A stretch of 64,000 nucleotides of DNA from Microbulbifer sp. YPW1 (GCF_013367775.1 NZ_CP055157.1:4476001-4540000), one strand, 5' to 3'. Positions 28,893 through 38,566 are shown, numbered from the stretch's first letter. A program made the numbers and translations. The notes: generated from the sequence alone by a model not told the origin.

Positions 28893-30014
28893 ATGGATTT
28901 TTCATTGAGCGAAGAACAACAACTACTGCGCGATAGCGTCACCCGCTTTATCCGACAGGACTACGGGTTTGAAGCCCGGCAGAAAACGGTTACCAGTAAC
29001 GCACCTTTCAGCCAGGCATACTGGCAGACGTTTGCCGAGCTGGGCTGGCTGCTGGTGCCCTTCTCAGAAGACGAGGGCGGCCTCGGTGGCTCGGCCGTCG
29101 ATCTCATGGTGGTAATGGAAGAATTCGGCAAAGGCATGGTGGTTGAACCGCTGCTGGCAAGCGCCATCCTCGCCGGCGGTTTGATCGCAGAAGCGGGCAG
29201 CGAGTCCCAGAAAAGCGACTGGCTGACACCCCTGATGGAGGGCAATCTGCAGCTCGCCTTTGCCTTTGCGGAATCGCGAAGCCGCTTTGATCTCGGCCGG
29301 CTGGACACCACCGCAAATACGGATGGCGATGACCTGATCCTGAATGGCCACAAAACCGTGGTATTGAATGGCGCTGCCGCAGATACCCTGGTGGTATCCG
29401 CCCGCACAGCCACGGCCGAAAACGGTGGTGTTAGCCTGCTGCTGGTGGATGCGGGGACGCCGGGCGTCACGCGCAACAACTACAAAACGGTGGACGGCCA
29501 CAACGCCGCAGAGATCTATTTCGATCAGGTCAGGGTTCCGCGTGCCAATCTCCTGGGCACCGAGGGCCAGGCGCTGCCCGTTATCGAGAAGATCATCGAT
29601 CGGGCCACCTTCGCCATCTGTGCTGAAGCGGTCGGCGCCATGGAGAGCGCGCTTGAAAAAACCGTGGAATACACCAAGACCCGCAAGCAGTTCGGCGTCA
29701 GCATCTCAAGCTTTCAGGCCCTGCAGCACCGCATGGCGGAAATGTTTATCGAATGTCAGCAGGCCCGCTCAATCCTGATGATGGCGGCCATGGAGCTGGA
29801 CGCCGGTAACGGGGTTGCGCCAAAGGCGGTCTCCGCGGCCAAGAGCCGTATCGGTAAAGCCGCCCGTCATGTGGGGCAGGAAGCTGTGCAGATACACGGG
29901 GGAATCGGAGTGACCGACGAGCTGGATGTGGCACACCTGTTCAAGCGCCTCACCACTATCCAGCACCTGTTCGGCAGCACGGATTTTCACACCCAGCGCT
30001 TTATCAAAGCCTGA
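28893..30014 (+). CDS. Acyl-CoA dehydrogenase family protein (second of a pair)
   Basis: A 373-residue member of the same family but clearly divergent from the first. It begins 'MDFSLSEEQQLLRDSVTRFI', has 'AFAESRSRFDLGRLDTTA' where many members have the E-x-x-[AG]-GSD substrate loop, and ends 'VQIHGGIGVTDELDVAHLFKRLTT'. The substrate loop lacks the usual G-S-D, which often marks the non-catalytic partner in heteromeric dehydrogenases. It starts 16 bases after the first gene, with a GGAGG ribosome site, so the two are co-translated. Confidence 0.87.
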   Translation: MDFSLSEEQQLLRDSVTRFIRQDYGFEARQKTVTSNAPFSQAYWQTFAELGWLLVPFSEDEGGLGGSAVDLMVVMEEFGKGMVVEPLLASAILAGGLIAEAGSESQKSDWLTPLMEGNLQLAFAFAESRSRFDLGRLDTTANTDGDDLILNGHKTVVLNGAAADTLVVSARTATAENGGVSLLLVDAGTPGVTRNNYKTVDGHNAAEIYFDQVRVPRANLLGTEGQALPVIEKIIDRATFAICAEAVGAMESALEKTVEYTKTRKQFGVSISSFQALQHRMAEMFIECQQARSILMMAAMELDAGNGVAPKAVSAAKSRIGKAARHVGQEAVQIHGGIGVTDELDVAHLFKRLTTIQHLFGSTDFHTQRFIKA

Positions 30015-30044
30015 CGCTTTTTCGGCAAAGTTGATAACCACAAT

Positions 30045-30072
30045 AAAGGCGGCTCCCTGTGGGGCCGCCTTT
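30045..30072. terminator. Bidirectional terminator between the acyl-CoA dehydrogenase pair and pdxH
   Basis: AAAGGCGGC (30045-30053) pairs with GCCGCCTTT (30064-30072), and the inner TCCC/GGGG bases extend the stem. It sits between convergent genes. The T-run on the plus strand is short (TTTCTTCT). Confidence 0.75.
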
Positions 30073-30105
30073 CTTCTGATTCGTGAAGGATCAAAACTAG
30101 ATGCC

Positions 30106-30744
30106 TCAGGGGCTCAACCGCTCGACCTGCCACTCGCCACCTTCCAAAGCACGGTACACAAAACGGTCATGCAAGCGCGACGCACGCCCCTGCCAGAACT
30201 CCACCGCATGGGGTTGAACCCGGTAGCCACCCCAGAATTCGGGGCGCGGCACGTCCTGGCCATCAAACCTCTGGCGACAGGCCTCAAAGTTTTCCTCCAG
30301 TAATTTTCGCGAAACAATGGCATCGCTCTGGTGTGACGCCCAGGCGGCAATCTGGCTGTCTCGCGGACGGCTTCTGAAATACGCATCCGCTTCAGCGTCA
30401 CTCAACAGCTCAGCGGTGCCGCGCACAATCACCTGGCGCTCGAGAAAATGCCAGGGAAACAGCAACGACACCTTGGGATTGGCGGTAATATCCCACGCTT
30501 TCTGGCTTTTCAGGTTGGTATAGAAAACGAAGCCGTGCTCACCGAATCCCTTCAACAAGACAATGCGCTGAGAAGGCTGGCCGCTCGCATCTGCGGTACT
30601 CAGGCACACTGCACTGGGGTCGGAAATATCGGCCTTCACCACCTCTTCTAGCCAGGCGCGAAACTGGCTGATGGGATCCTCCGCCAGATCGCTTCGCTGC
30701 AGCCCGCCGCGCAGGTAGTCCCGTCGCCACTGATCAATTTCCAT
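30106..30744 (-). CDS. pdxH: Pyridoxine/pyridoxamine 5'-phosphate oxidase
   Basis: A ~212-residue FMN enzyme that makes pyridoxal 5'-phosphate from PNP or PMP. Typical segments are 'YLRGGLQRSDLAEDPISQFRAWL', 'QRIVLLKGFGEHGFVFYTN', 'NPKVSLLFPWHFLERQVIVRG', 'RPRDSQIAAWAS' and the C-terminal 'FWQGRASRLHDRF' FMN/PLP-binding motif, ending 'VERLSP'. AAGGA lies ten bases before the ATG at 30744; an ATG three codons earlier (30753) is too close to it. PLP is the cofactor of the nearby Kbl enzyme, but the genes are separate units. Confidence 0.95.
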   Translation of the reverse strand: MEIDQWRRDYLRGGLQRSDLAEDPISQFRAWLEEVVKADISDPSAVCLSTADASGQPSQRIVLLKGFGEHGFVFYTNLKSQKAWDITANPKVSLLFPWHFLERQVIVRGTAELLSDAEADAYFRSRPRDSQIAAWASHQSDAIVSRKLLEENFEACRQRFDGQDVPRPEFWGGYRVQPHAVEFWQGRASRLHDRFVYRALEGGEWQVERLSP

Positions 30745-31013
30745 CGCTGTCATATCCTTACCACTGGTTCATTGGCTGTTTCTGAAAAGTCTGCCCGCAA
30801 GTTTACGCAGTTGTGTGCCAAATCCCAATTTGCGCAATTTTCCCCGTCACAGGCTGTGACTACACTCAATTATCCGGCGTATTCCCCGGCGGAAACGCAG
30901 AGTCTGCGGACGCTTGCAGGGTGCATGCTGGCCCGCTAGGCTCCGGCGCAAATCTGATCGAAAACCTGATCATCCAACTGATAAAAACCCACAAGAGAGT
31001 CGGGGTATCGTCC

Positions 31014-32639
31014 ATGCACACGGCTGAACATCAAGATCCACAAAACCCCTCCTGCGCCCAGGTACTGATGCACCTGCTGCGCCAGTACGACGTCGATACC
31101 GTATTCGGTATTCCCGGCGTGCACACCATTGAACTGTACCGGGGCCTGCCCGGCAGTGGCTTGACCCATATCACGCCACGCCACGAACAGGGTGCGGCCT
31201 TTATGGCGGATGGATATGCGCGCGCCAGCGGTAACCCGGGGGTTTGCTTCCTGATTACCGGCCCGGGGGTAACCAATGCTGCAACGGCCATGGCGCAGGC
31301 CTACTCCGACTCCATTCCCATGCTGGTAATCAGTGCCGTCAACCGTCGCGAGGACCTCGGCATGGGCCGCGGTCGCCTGCATGAACTGCCGCGACAGCAG
31401 GACGTGAGCCGCGGTTTCTGCATCTGGCAGCACGCACTGACCAGCGCACAGCAACTGCCGGAAGTGCTCGCGCGTGCTTTCCAGTTGATGCGCGGCAGTC
31501 GACCGGGCCCGGTGCATATCGAAATCCCCATCGACCTGTTTCCGGCGCCCATGCCCGGGCAACTGACAGATTACCGCGCCGCCCCGGCACCGAGCCTGCC
31601 GGGCACTGACAGCAATACGATTGACACCGCCGCCGATTGGCTGAGTTCAGCAGAAAAGCCTGTGATCCTGCTCGGCGGAGGCGCACAGCGGTGCGGCAAA
31701 GCCGCCACTGAACTGGCAGAAAAACTCGCCGCACCGGTATTCGAATCCCTCGCCGCCAAAGGCATCGTAGACGAACGCCATCCCCTGTGTGGCGGCGCCA
31801 ACCTGAGCTTTGCCTGTGTGCGCGAGCGCATCGAATCTGCCGACGTGGTACTCGCCGTCGGTACCGAGCTGGCGGAAACCGACCGCAATCTGGTGCGTGA
31901 AAACTACCAGTTCCGCGGCAAACTCATCCGGGTGGATATCGACCCCGCACAACTGGTGTGCAATGCGCAGCCGGACCTCGCTATCTGCGCGGATGCGGGC
32001 ATCACCCTCGCGAGTCTCTCTGATGCGGTCACCGATAGTGGGGAACCCCGCCGCCAGTCGGCCGCGGCAGAAGTGGAATCCCTGCTGCATGCGTGTCGCA
32101 CAGAGTGGTGGCCTGGATCCGAGGAGCGCTTACCCTGGGTACAGGCCCTACGCGATGCGCTGCCTGCAGAGGGCATTCTGGTAACCGACTCTACTCAGCT
32201 GGCCTACAACACCAACCACGCCCTGCCCCTGTACCAGGCGCGCAGCCACATCACCTGCACTACCGGCTACGGCACACTGGGTTTCGCACTGCCTGCCGCC
32301 ATCGGCGCAGCCCTGGCGAGCCCGCGCCCGGTGATCGGACTGATTGGCGACGGCGGTATTATGTTCACCCTCGGTGAACTTGCTGCGGCGGTGGAGCAGA
32401 AACTGGCACTGCCAATCTTGGTATGGAACAACAGCGGCTACGGTGAGATCCGCGACTTTATGGATGAAGCCGCGGTTGAACAGGAAGGCGTCAATCTGCA
32501 CGCACCGGATTTTGTCACCCTCGCCCGCGCTTTCGGTGCCGAGGGCTGTCGCATTGATCGCCCGGAACAATTGAGCGAAGCGGTGGCGGAAGCATTCGCG
32601 CGCAAGGGCCCGACATTGATCGAGATCACCGCCCCTTGA
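31014..32639 (+). CDS. ThDP-dependent decarboxylase, 5-guanidino-2-oxopentanoate decarboxylase-like
   Basis: A ~541-residue acetolactate-synthase-like enzyme. The N-terminal PYR domain has 'TVFGIPGVHTIELYRGL' and 'TPRHEQGAAFMADGYAR' with the conserved ThDP-activating Glu. The C-terminal PP domain has 'IGDGGIMFTLGELAAAVEQKLALPILVWNNSGYGEI', the GDG...N cofactor motif. 'GVHTIELYRGLPGSGLTHITPRHEQG' is characteristic of AruI-type enzymes of the arginine transaminase pathway. The start at 31014 gives a normal length; the frame is open to 30813 but the extra sequence is not conserved. The aldehyde dehydrogenase 100 bases downstream could oxidise the resulting 4-guanidinobutanal (inference). Confidence 0.78.
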   Translation: MHTAEHQDPQNPSCAQVLMHLLRQYDVDTVFGIPGVHTIELYRGLPGSGLTHITPRHEQGAAFMADGYARASGNPGVCFLITGPGVTNAATAMAQAYSDSIPMLVISAVNRREDLGMGRGRLHELPRQQDVSRGFCIWQHALTSAQQLPEVLARAFQLMRGSRPGPVHIEIPIDLFPAPMPGQLTDYRAAPAPSLPGTDSNTIDTAADWLSSAEKPVILLGGGAQRCGKAATELAEKLAAPVFESLAAKGIVDERHPLCGGANLSFACVRERIESADVVLAVGTELAETDRNLVRENYQFRGKLIRVDIDPAQLVCNAQPDLAICADAGITLASLSDAVTDSGEPRRQSAAAEVESLLHACRTEWWPGSEERLPWVQALRDALPAEGILVTDSTQLAYNTNHALPLYQARSHITCTTGYGTLGFALPAAIGAALASPRPVIGLIGDGGIMFTLGELAAAVEQKLALPILVWNNSGYGEIRDFMDEAAVEQEGVNLHAPDFVTLARAFGAEGCRIDRPEQLSEAVAEAFARKGPTLIEITAP

Positions 32640-32740
32640 ATGCGATGATCAGCGCATCGCGATAAAAACTATTCAATGAGCCGATAGATGGTTTACCGCG
32701 CTATCCGCTCAGCCAAACTTCAAAACCGGAAACTGACGCA

Positions 32741-34171
32741 ATGGACGTATCAAAACTCAACACGCAACAGCTCTACATCAATGGCGAGTGGCGCGATTCC
32801 AAGGGCGGCAGCCTGCATCCCGTCATCAACCCCGCCACCGAAGAAACCCTGTGCGAGGTAATCCAGGGCACACTCGAAGATGTGGATGATGCAGTAGCCG
32901 CCGCCAAAGCTGCATTCAAGGAATGGCGCCACAGCCGCGCTGCCAAACGCCAGGCCCTGATGCACGCCATCGCCGACGGCATGGAAGCGCGTAAACAGGA
33001 CCTGATCGATGCCGTATCCCAGGCCCTTGGCTGCCCACCACACATTACCGAATGGCTGCATATCGACGGCCCCATCTACGCCATGCGCTACTACGCCGAC
33101 CGCGCCGCACTGATGGAGGAAACCGAAAAAGCCGGCCACTCCGTGGTACTGAAAGAACCGGTAGGCGTGTGCGGGTTTATCACCCCCTGGAACTACCCCC
33201 TGCACCAGTTCGTGGGCAAAGTGGCCCCGGCCCTCGCCGCCGGCTGCACCATGATCCAGAAGCCCTCGGAACTCACCCCGCTTCAGGATTACGTGATGGC
33301 AGAAATCATCGACGCCGCCGGCCTGCCCGCCGGTGTTTTCAACCTGGTGCCCGGTGCCGGGCCGATCGTTGGCGCAGCGCTGTCCAGCCACGTGGATATC
33401 GACATGGTGTCCTTCACCGGCTCCACCCGCGCCGGTATCGAAGTGGCCAAATCCGCGGCCCCCACGGTCAAGCGGGTTACCCAGGAGCTGGGCGGCAAGT
33501 CGCCGTTGATCATTACCCCCGGTGCCGACCTGGAAGCCGCCGTGCGCTGGGGCTGTGAAGATGTCTTCATCAACACCGGACAAACCTGCACCGCCCTGAC
33601 CCGCATGCTGGTACCCGCCGAACGTTACGAGGAAGCGGTAGACATCGCCAAGAAAGTCGCCGAAGAAGTCGCCATCGGCACCGGCAGCGACGACTTTATG
33701 GGCCCCCTCTCCTCTGCCCGCCAGCGCGACATCGTGCGCGGCTATATCGACAAAGGTATCGCCGAAGGCGCCCGCCTGGTTGCCGGTGGCAGTGAACCAC
33801 CCGAGAACTTTCCCAGCGGCTTCTACGTGAAACCCACGGTCTTTGCCGATGTCACCAACGACATGGCCATCGCCCGCGAAGAAATCTTCGGCCCCGTTAC
33901 CTGCATGATTCCCTACAAGGACATGGACGAAGCCATCGCCATTGCCAACGACACCGAGTACGGTCTCTCCAGCGGCGTCTGGGCCAAAGACGCCGAGGCA
34001 GCGATGCCCGTCGTGCGCCGCATTGAAGCCGGCCTCTGCTTCGTCAACGGCGGTGAATTCAATTACGACGCACCCTTCGGCGGCGTAAAGCGCTCTGGCA
34101 ATGGGCGTGAATTTGGCGCAGCGGGCCTGGACGAGTTCATTGAACTGAAATCCGTGCAGCTTCCCGGATAA
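32741..34171 (+). CDS. NAD(P)-dependent aldehyde dehydrogenase
   Basis: A 476-residue member of the ALDH superfamily that oxidises an aldehyde to the acid. Visible motifs are the oxyanion Asn in 'FITPWNYPLHQ', 'IQKPSELTPLQ', the cofactor 'SFTGSTRAGIEV', the general base in 'TQELGGKSPLII', the nucleophilic Cys in 'FINTGQTCTALTRM', 'EEIFGPV' and the C-terminal 'NYDAPFGGVKRSGNGREFGAAGLDEF'. The substrate is not evident; the neighbouring AruI-like decarboxylase suggests 4-guanidinobutanal or a similar amino-aldehyde. The gene lies 101 bases downstream in the same direction. Confidence 0.92.
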   Translation: MDVSKLNTQQLYINGEWRDSKGGSLHPVINPATEETLCEVIQGTLEDVDDAVAAAKAAFKEWRHSRAAKRQALMHAIADGMEARKQDLIDAVSQALGCPPHITEWLHIDGPIYAMRYYADRAALMEETEKAGHSVVLKEPVGVCGFITPWNYPLHQFVGKVAPALAAGCTMIQKPSELTPLQDYVMAEIIDAAGLPAGVFNLVPGAGPIVGAALSSHVDIDMVSFTGSTRAGIEVAKSAAPTVKRVTQELGGKSPLIITPGADLEAAVRWGCEDVFINTGQTCTALTRMLVPAERYEEAVDIAKKVAEEVAIGTGSDDFMGPLSSARQRDIVRGYIDKGIAEGARLVAGGSEPPENFPSGFYVKPTVFADVTNDMAIAREEIFGPVTCMIPYKDMDEAIAIANDTEYGLSSGVWAKDAEAAMPVVRRIEAGLCFVNGGEFNYDAPFGGVKRSGNGREFGAAGLDEFIELKSVQLPG

Positions 34172-34180
34172 AACTCTGAC

Positions 34181-34202
34181 GCGCCGCCCGTAGTGGCGGC
34201 GC
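34181..34202 (+). terminator. GC-rich hairpin after the aldehyde dehydrogenase gene
   Basis: GCGCCGCC (34181-34188) and GGCGGCGC (34195-34202) pair perfectly around a 6-base loop, ten bases after the stop codon. There is no T-run after it, so termination would need Rho or be partial. Confidence 0.55.
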
Positions 34203-34432
34203 GGTTGACTGAGTGTTCCGCCATCGCTATCTTTGCTCCCGACATCAAGAGAGTGGCTGACGCCAACGCCAACCTGCCTACCGGGGCAAGGTGGTTTCCC
34301 TTCACAGAATGTGCAGGGGATGGGGCTCTTGCTGGTAACCGAGTTGTTCGGACCAGCTGTGCAATCCAACCGGGATACGGTTTATTCAATCGTGTCTTCC
34401 GCCGTCAGCCCTCCAGAATTTTTGGAGGGAAC

Positions 34433-34648
34433 ATGTCCGAATTCCAGATTACCAGCACCGACGTTATCGAAATCCAGATTGCCCCGCAGCGCAGTCGCAC
34501 AGCGGTCCGGGCGGTCAAACGCAATGATCGACAACTGTTGTGGCAATTGCTGTTCGACTCGACGGAAGACGCGCTGGCCTTCGCCACCCATTGCCGAGCC
34601 AGCGACGCGCCAGTCACGGCCCACAAGGCCTGTGAGCTGGTTGGATAG
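34433..34648 (+). CDS. Small hypothetical protein (71 aa)
   Basis: This short gene has a strong ribosome site, GGAGG five bases before its ATG. The 71-residue product (MSEFQITSTDVIEIQI...ELVG) has no signal peptide or membrane segment. It looks like a small alpha/beta protein: two strands, a helix at about 33-55 ('QLLWQLLFDSTEDALAF') and a short end with H-K-A-C. I recognise no family. The hairpin upstream and 160 bases before kbl suggest an independent transcript. Function unknown. Confidence 0.6.
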   Translation: MSEFQITSTDVIEIQIAPQRSRTAVRAVKRNDRQLLWQLLFDSTEDALAFATHCRASDAPVTAHKACELVG

Positions 34649-34808
34649 CTAATTTTCATCAAAAAGGCGGGTGATCGTCATAGATGACGCCCCAACCTAC
34701 ACTTACGGCAGTTCACCAGCGTCACCGCCATAACAGTCGTTAATTGGGAAGACCTCCCCAGAACATAGCCCTTTTGCCAAAAGCACTACAGGAGCCAATA
34801 ACAACGTC

Positions 34809-36008
34809 ATGTCCAAGCCCGAGCAATTTTTCCAGCACCTGCGCGATGAACTGAAGCAGATCGAAGCCGACGGTCTCTACAAGCGCGAGCGCATCATTAC
34901 CTCCCAGCAGAGTGCCGAGATCCAGGTCAACAACGACAGCCAGGTACTCAACTTCTGCGCCAACAACTACCTCGGGCTCGCCAACCACCCCGACCTGATC
35001 CAGGCCGCCAAAGATGGCCTCGACCAGTACGGCTTCGGCATGGCCTCCGTGCGCTTTATCTGCGGCACCCAGGACATTCACAAGGCTCTGGAATTCCAGC
35101 TCTCAGAATTTTTGCAGACAGAAGACACCATCCTTTACACCTCCTGTTTCGACGCCAACGGTGGCCTGTTCGAAACCCTGCTGGGCCCGGACGATGCCAT
35201 CATCTCCGACGCCCTCAACCACGCCTCCATCATCGACGGCGTGCGCCTGTGTAAAGCCAAGCGCTTCCGCTATGCCAACAACGACCTGGCAGATCTCGAA
35301 GAGCAGCTGAAAGCCGCCGACGCCGCCGGTGCAAAAACCAAACTGATTGCCACCGATGGCGTCTTCTCCATGGACGGCGTCATCGCCGACCTCAAGGGTA
35401 TCTGCGACCTCGCGGATAAATACAACGCCCTGGTCATGGTCGACGACTCCCACGCCGTCGGCTTCCTCGGCCAGCACGGCCGCGGCACCCACGAATACTG
35501 CGATGTCGTCGAGCGCGTCGACATCATTACCGGCACCCTCGGCAAAGCCCTGGGTGGCGCCTCCGGCGGCTTCACCTCCGGTCGCAAGGAAATCATCGAC
35601 CTGCTGCGCCAGCGCTCGCGCCCTTACCTCTTCTCCAACTCCGTGGCGCCCGCCATCGTCACCGCGTCCCTGAAGGTGCTGGACATGCTGGTGGAAGGTG
35701 GAGAACTGCGGGACCAGCTGCAGGAAAACTCCCAGTACTTCCGCAAGCGTATGACCGAAGCAGGCTTCACCCTCGCCGGTGCCGACCACGCCATCATCCC
35801 GGTGATGATCGGCGACGCCGCCCTGGCCCAGAAAATGGCCGACAAGATGCTGGAGAAAGGTATCTACGTGGTCGGCTTCTTCTATCCCGTTGTGCCCAAG
35901 GGACAGGCCCGCATCCGCACCCAGATGTCCGCGGCGCACACCCGCGAACAGCTGGATCGCTGCATCGATGCATTTATTGAAGTCGGCAAAGAACTCGAGA
36001 TTATCTAA
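34809..36008 (+). CDS. kbl: Glycine C-acetyltransferase (2-amino-3-ketobutyrate CoA ligase)
   Basis: A 399-residue PLP enzyme of the alpha-oxoamine synthase family. It splits 2-amino-3-ketobutyrate with CoA into glycine and acetyl-CoA, the second step of threonine breakdown. It shows '[16 protein letters not shown]', '[21 protein letters not shown]', '[22 protein letters not shown]' and the PLP-binding Lys in '[15 protein letters not shown]'. Length and C terminus are standard. tdh follows nine bases later, so the pathway is encoded as one operon. Confidence 0.96.
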   Translation: MSKPEQFFQHLRDELKQIEADGLYKRERIITSQQSAEIQVNNDSQVLNFCANNYLGLANHPDLIQAAKDGLDQYGFGMASVRFICGTQDIHKALEFQLSEFLQTEDTILYTSCFDANGGLFETLLGPDDAIISDALNHASIIDGVRLCKAKRFRYANNDLADLEEQLKAADAAGAKTKLIATDGVFSMDGVIADLKGICDLADKYNALVMVDDSHAVGFLGQHGRGTHEYCDVVERVDIITGTLGKALGGASGGFTSGRKEIIDLLRQRSRPYLFSNSVAPAIVTASLKVLDMLVEGGELRDQLQENSQYFRKRMTEAGFTLAGADHAIIPVMIGDAALAQKMADKMLEKGIYVVGFFYPVVPKGQARIRTQMSAAHTREQLDRCIDAFIEVGKELEII

Positions 36009-36017
36009 GCGGTATTT

Positions 36018-37043
36018 ATGAAAGCATTATCCAAACTCAAGTCTGAACCCGGCATCTGGATGACCGATGTCGAGGTACCGGAACCCGGGCACAACGACCT
36101 GCTGATCAAGATTCGCAAGACCGCCATCTGCGGTACCGATATGCACATCTACAACTGGGACGAGTGGTCACAGAAGACCATTCCGGTTCCGATGGTTGTA
36201 GGCCACGAATATGTGGGCGAAGTGGTCGGTATGGGCCAGGAAGTGGCCGGCTTCAAAGTGGGCGACCGCGTTTCCGGCGAAGGCCACATCACCTGTGGCC
36301 ACTGTCGTAACTGCCGCGCCGGACGCCGCCATCTGTGCCGCAACACCTACGGCGTGGGCGTGGACCGCCAGGGTGCCTTCGCTGAGTACCTGGTGATCCC
36401 GGCACTGAATGCGTTCAAGATCCCGGACAATATTTCCGACGAACTGGCTTCCATCTTTGACCCGTTCGGCAATGCAGTGCACACCGCACTGTCGTTCGAC
36501 CTGGTGGGTGAAGATGTCCTGATTACCGGTGCCGGCCCTATCGGTATTATGGCCGCAGCCGTCGCCCGTCATGTGGGTGCACGCCATGTAGTGATTACCG
36601 ATATCAACGATTACCGCCTGGATCTGGCGAAGAAAATGGGCGCGACCCGCACCGTCAATGTCAGCAAGGAAAAGCTCACCGATGTGATGAAAGATATCGG
36701 CATGACCGAGGGCTTTGATGTTGGCCTGGAGATGTCCGGCGTTGCCGTGGCCTTCCGGGATATGCTCTCCGCCATGAACCACGGTGGCAAGATCGCGATG
36801 CTGGGGATTCCTCCGGGTGAAATGGCGATCGACTGGAGCCAGGTGATTTTCAAGGGCCTGATCCTGAAAGGTATCTACGGCCGGGAAATGTTCGAGACGT
36901 GGTACAAAATGGCCAGCCTGATTCAGTCCGGTCTCGACCTTTCCCCGATCATTACCCACCAGTTTTCCGTGGATGAGTTCCAGACTGGTTTTGACACCAT
37001 GGGTTCAGGCGAGTCGGGCAAGGTTATTCTGAACTGGCAGTAG
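36018..37043 (+). CDS. tdh: L-threonine 3-dehydrogenase
   Basis: A 341-residue zinc medium-chain dehydrogenase that oxidises L-threonine to 2-amino-3-ketobutyrate with NAD+. It has the catalytic-zinc Cys in '[17 protein letters not shown]', '[11 protein letters not shown]', the structural-zinc Cys cluster in '[19 protein letters not shown]', and the NAD-binding '[15 protein letters not shown]'. The length equals that of known Tdh. It lies nine bases after kbl; the unstable product passes straight to Kbl. Confidence 0.97.
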   Translation: MKALSKLKSEPGIWMTDVEVPEPGHNDLLIKIRKTAICGTDMHIYNWDEWSQKTIPVPMVVGHEYVGEVVGMGQEVAGFKVGDRVSGEGHITCGHCRNCRAGRRHLCRNTYGVGVDRQGAFAEYLVIPALNAFKIPDNISDELASIFDPFGNAVHTALSFDLVGEDVLITGAGPIGIMAAAVARHVGARHVVITDINDYRLDLAKKMGATRTVNVSKEKLTDVMKDIGMTEGFDVGLEMSGVAVAFRDMLSAMNHGGKIAMLGIPPGEMAIDWSQVIFKGLILKGIYGREMFETWYKMASLIQSGLDLSPIITHQFSVDEFQTGFDTMGSGESGKVILNWQ

Positions 37044-37108
37044 CCTATCCAGGTCTAACTATAGGGATGCGCAAGTATCCCTTAGCTCAAATCAGTCAAC
37101 ACATTCAC

Positions 37109-37131
37109 AGCCCTTCATCAGAAGGGCTTAT
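37109..37131. terminator. Probable terminator between tdh and pldA
   Basis: AGCCCTTC (37109-37116) and GAAGGGCT (37121-37128) pair around ATCA between two convergent genes. The following TATTAAG is a poor T-run, so efficiency is uncertain. Confidence 0.6.
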
Positions 37132-37137
37132 TAAGTC

Positions 37138-38187
37138 CTAAAGAAAACCAGGAGCCAACTCAAAGCCGATGCCCAGGGTCCGTACACGCACTGAATAGTC
37201 GATCAAACTTTCTCCATAACCGTCAAAGTATTTCACAAAACCGCGCACTCGAGTGGTTATCGGAAACTTCCAGTTAAGTTCAATCGCACCATAGTTTTGC
37301 GAACTCAGGTTGTTACGTACTTTTATCGAAGAGGTGTAACCGCCCGATCGATAACCCCCGGACAGCTCAAAATTTCCAAAATGGTCGTCCAGATCGGGGC
37401 CTCTTCCCGCATCCGGATCCGTTGAGAGTCGGTACCAGGGCTTTATTCCGACAAAATATCCGCCGTTTTCAAAGGTGAAGTCAACGAACACGCGATTCCA
37501 CCCTCGCGAGTAAGCACCGCTACGGCCGTTCGACTGGTGACTTATGCCGGCCTGCGAAACAACATTCCGAAAACCCAAAATGTGCCAGTTGCTTGTCCAG
37601 GTTGCCAACAATTCCACTTCATGATTAATTTCGCGAAAGGGGCCAGACTGAGCATAGGCCTGCCAGAAGCTCCGGTTGGTATAAGCAGCGCTGAGAAATG
37701 AATCCGCCCCAAGAAAACCGCTCCACAGCGGCACTTGAAGCGAAAGCTGAAACTGCACCTCTGCAGGTTCCACGGTTTGCATTCCATAGCGGTTCTCAGC
37801 TGCAAACAGCTCTTCAGAAATATCCCGGTAAGCGATAGGCAGCACATAATTTGCCTTATGCGAGGCCAGTGAAAATGGATTATTGACCGCATCGCGAACA
37901 GCCTGAATTCGATCGCTAACCAAAGGTATGGTCCCCTGAGGCGCCAGTGAATCGCTATCGCCACGTGTAGACACTGGCTCCCGGCCGGCCAATTGCCGCT
38001 CACCAGCCAGGGGGTTCTCAGAGGCTGTCTCCGAAGCGGAGGATACCTCTGCACCAAGGGCACTCATACTCGGCAACATATTTGCAGATCCGTCCGCCAT
38101 TGCCTGCGACACCAACCCAGCACTCAAAGCCGCAGCTGAAAAAACCTGCAATAACGCCGCAGAAAATTTTCGCCACACACAGGACAT
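37138..38187 (-). CDS. pldA: Outer membrane phospholipase A (OMPLA-like)
   Basis: A 349-residue outer-membrane beta-barrel phospholipase A1/A2 that degrades phospholipids in the outer leaflet. A signal peptide ('LSAGLVSQAMA') is followed by a ~90-residue Ser/Ala-rich spacer and then the 12-strand barrel. The catalytic motif 'GISHQSNGRSGAYSRGWNRV' contains the His, Ser (H-x-S) and Asn (W-N-R) that match H142, S144 and N156 of E. coli PldA. The C terminus lacks a strict terminal Phe but ends 'GIGFELAPGFL'. GGGAG lies eight bases upstream of the ATG. The spacer is longer than in E. coli. Confidence 0.88.
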   Translation of the reverse strand: MSCVWRKFSAALLQVFSAAALSAGLVSQAMADGSANMLPSMSALGAEVSSASETASENPLAGERQLAGREPVSTRGDSDSLAPQGTIPLVSDRIQAVRDAVNNPFSLASHKANYVLPIAYRDISEELFAAENRYGMQTVEPAEVQFQLSLQVPLWSGFLGADSFLSAAYTNRSFWQAYAQSGPFREINHEVELLATWTSNWHILGFRNVVSQAGISHQSNGRSGAYSRGWNRVFVDFTFENGGYFVGIKPWYRLSTDPDAGRGPDLDDHFGNFELSGGYRSGGYTSSIKVRNNLSSQNYGAIELNWKFPITTRVRGFVKYFDGYGESLIDYSVRVRTLGIGFELAPGFL

Positions 38188-38566
38188 ATACCTAACTCCC
38201 TGACAAATTTTGCTGAATTAGCTTAGCCCGGTGAGTACTGACCTGCAGACGCATTGATCAATGAGACGAAATGAAGTGATCAGAGAGCCAAATCGTATTC
38301 GCGTAAATTCACCCGCCCGCCCTGAAGGTCAAAATTTAACCAAAACTGGTTACAGCCTATTCAGCCAGCTAGCCCCTCAAACGGAAGCCACTAATCCTCT
38401 ACAGGCAGGTCACGCCACCGGATTGCACTTTTTTAACTGATCCTGTACTTTCCGGCCGAAAGAAACAGGTGCCATTCAGTTCGTCGCGACTCGGTCTGAC
38501 TCGTAGGCCTCCCTGTCAAAGCGCTCCTCCCTTTTTTACGCATCCCGAAAGTACAGGATTCGATAC
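38188..38566. other. Divergent intergenic region (pldA / DUF2279 gene)
   Basis: No gene is supported in these 379 bases, which must hold both divergent promoters. The right part contains a long-range inverted repeat (listed separately) whose right arm covers the ribosome site of the DUF2279 gene. Confidence 0.5.
38440..38559 (+). repeat. 13-bp inverted repeat with 94-base spacer, overlapping a ribosome site
   Basis: ATCCTGTACTTTC (38440-38452) and GAAAGTACAGGAT (38547-38559) are exact complements. The right arm contains the AGGA that serves the ATG at 38567. In RNA the arms could pair and hide the ribosome site; as DNA they could be the ends of a ~120-bp miniature element. Confidence 0.75.

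Noticed and set aside
32750..34369. A 539-codon minus-strand frame antisense to the aldehyde dehydrogenase
   Set aside because: Long antisense frames are common in GC-rich genes; the sequence is Gly/Val/His-rich and shows no family features.
34657..34800. A leader before kbl that might be a glycine or threonine riboswitch
   Set aside because: I could find only an imperfect GGGTGATCGTCAT/ATGACGCCC pairing and none of the conserved core of a glycine riboswitch.
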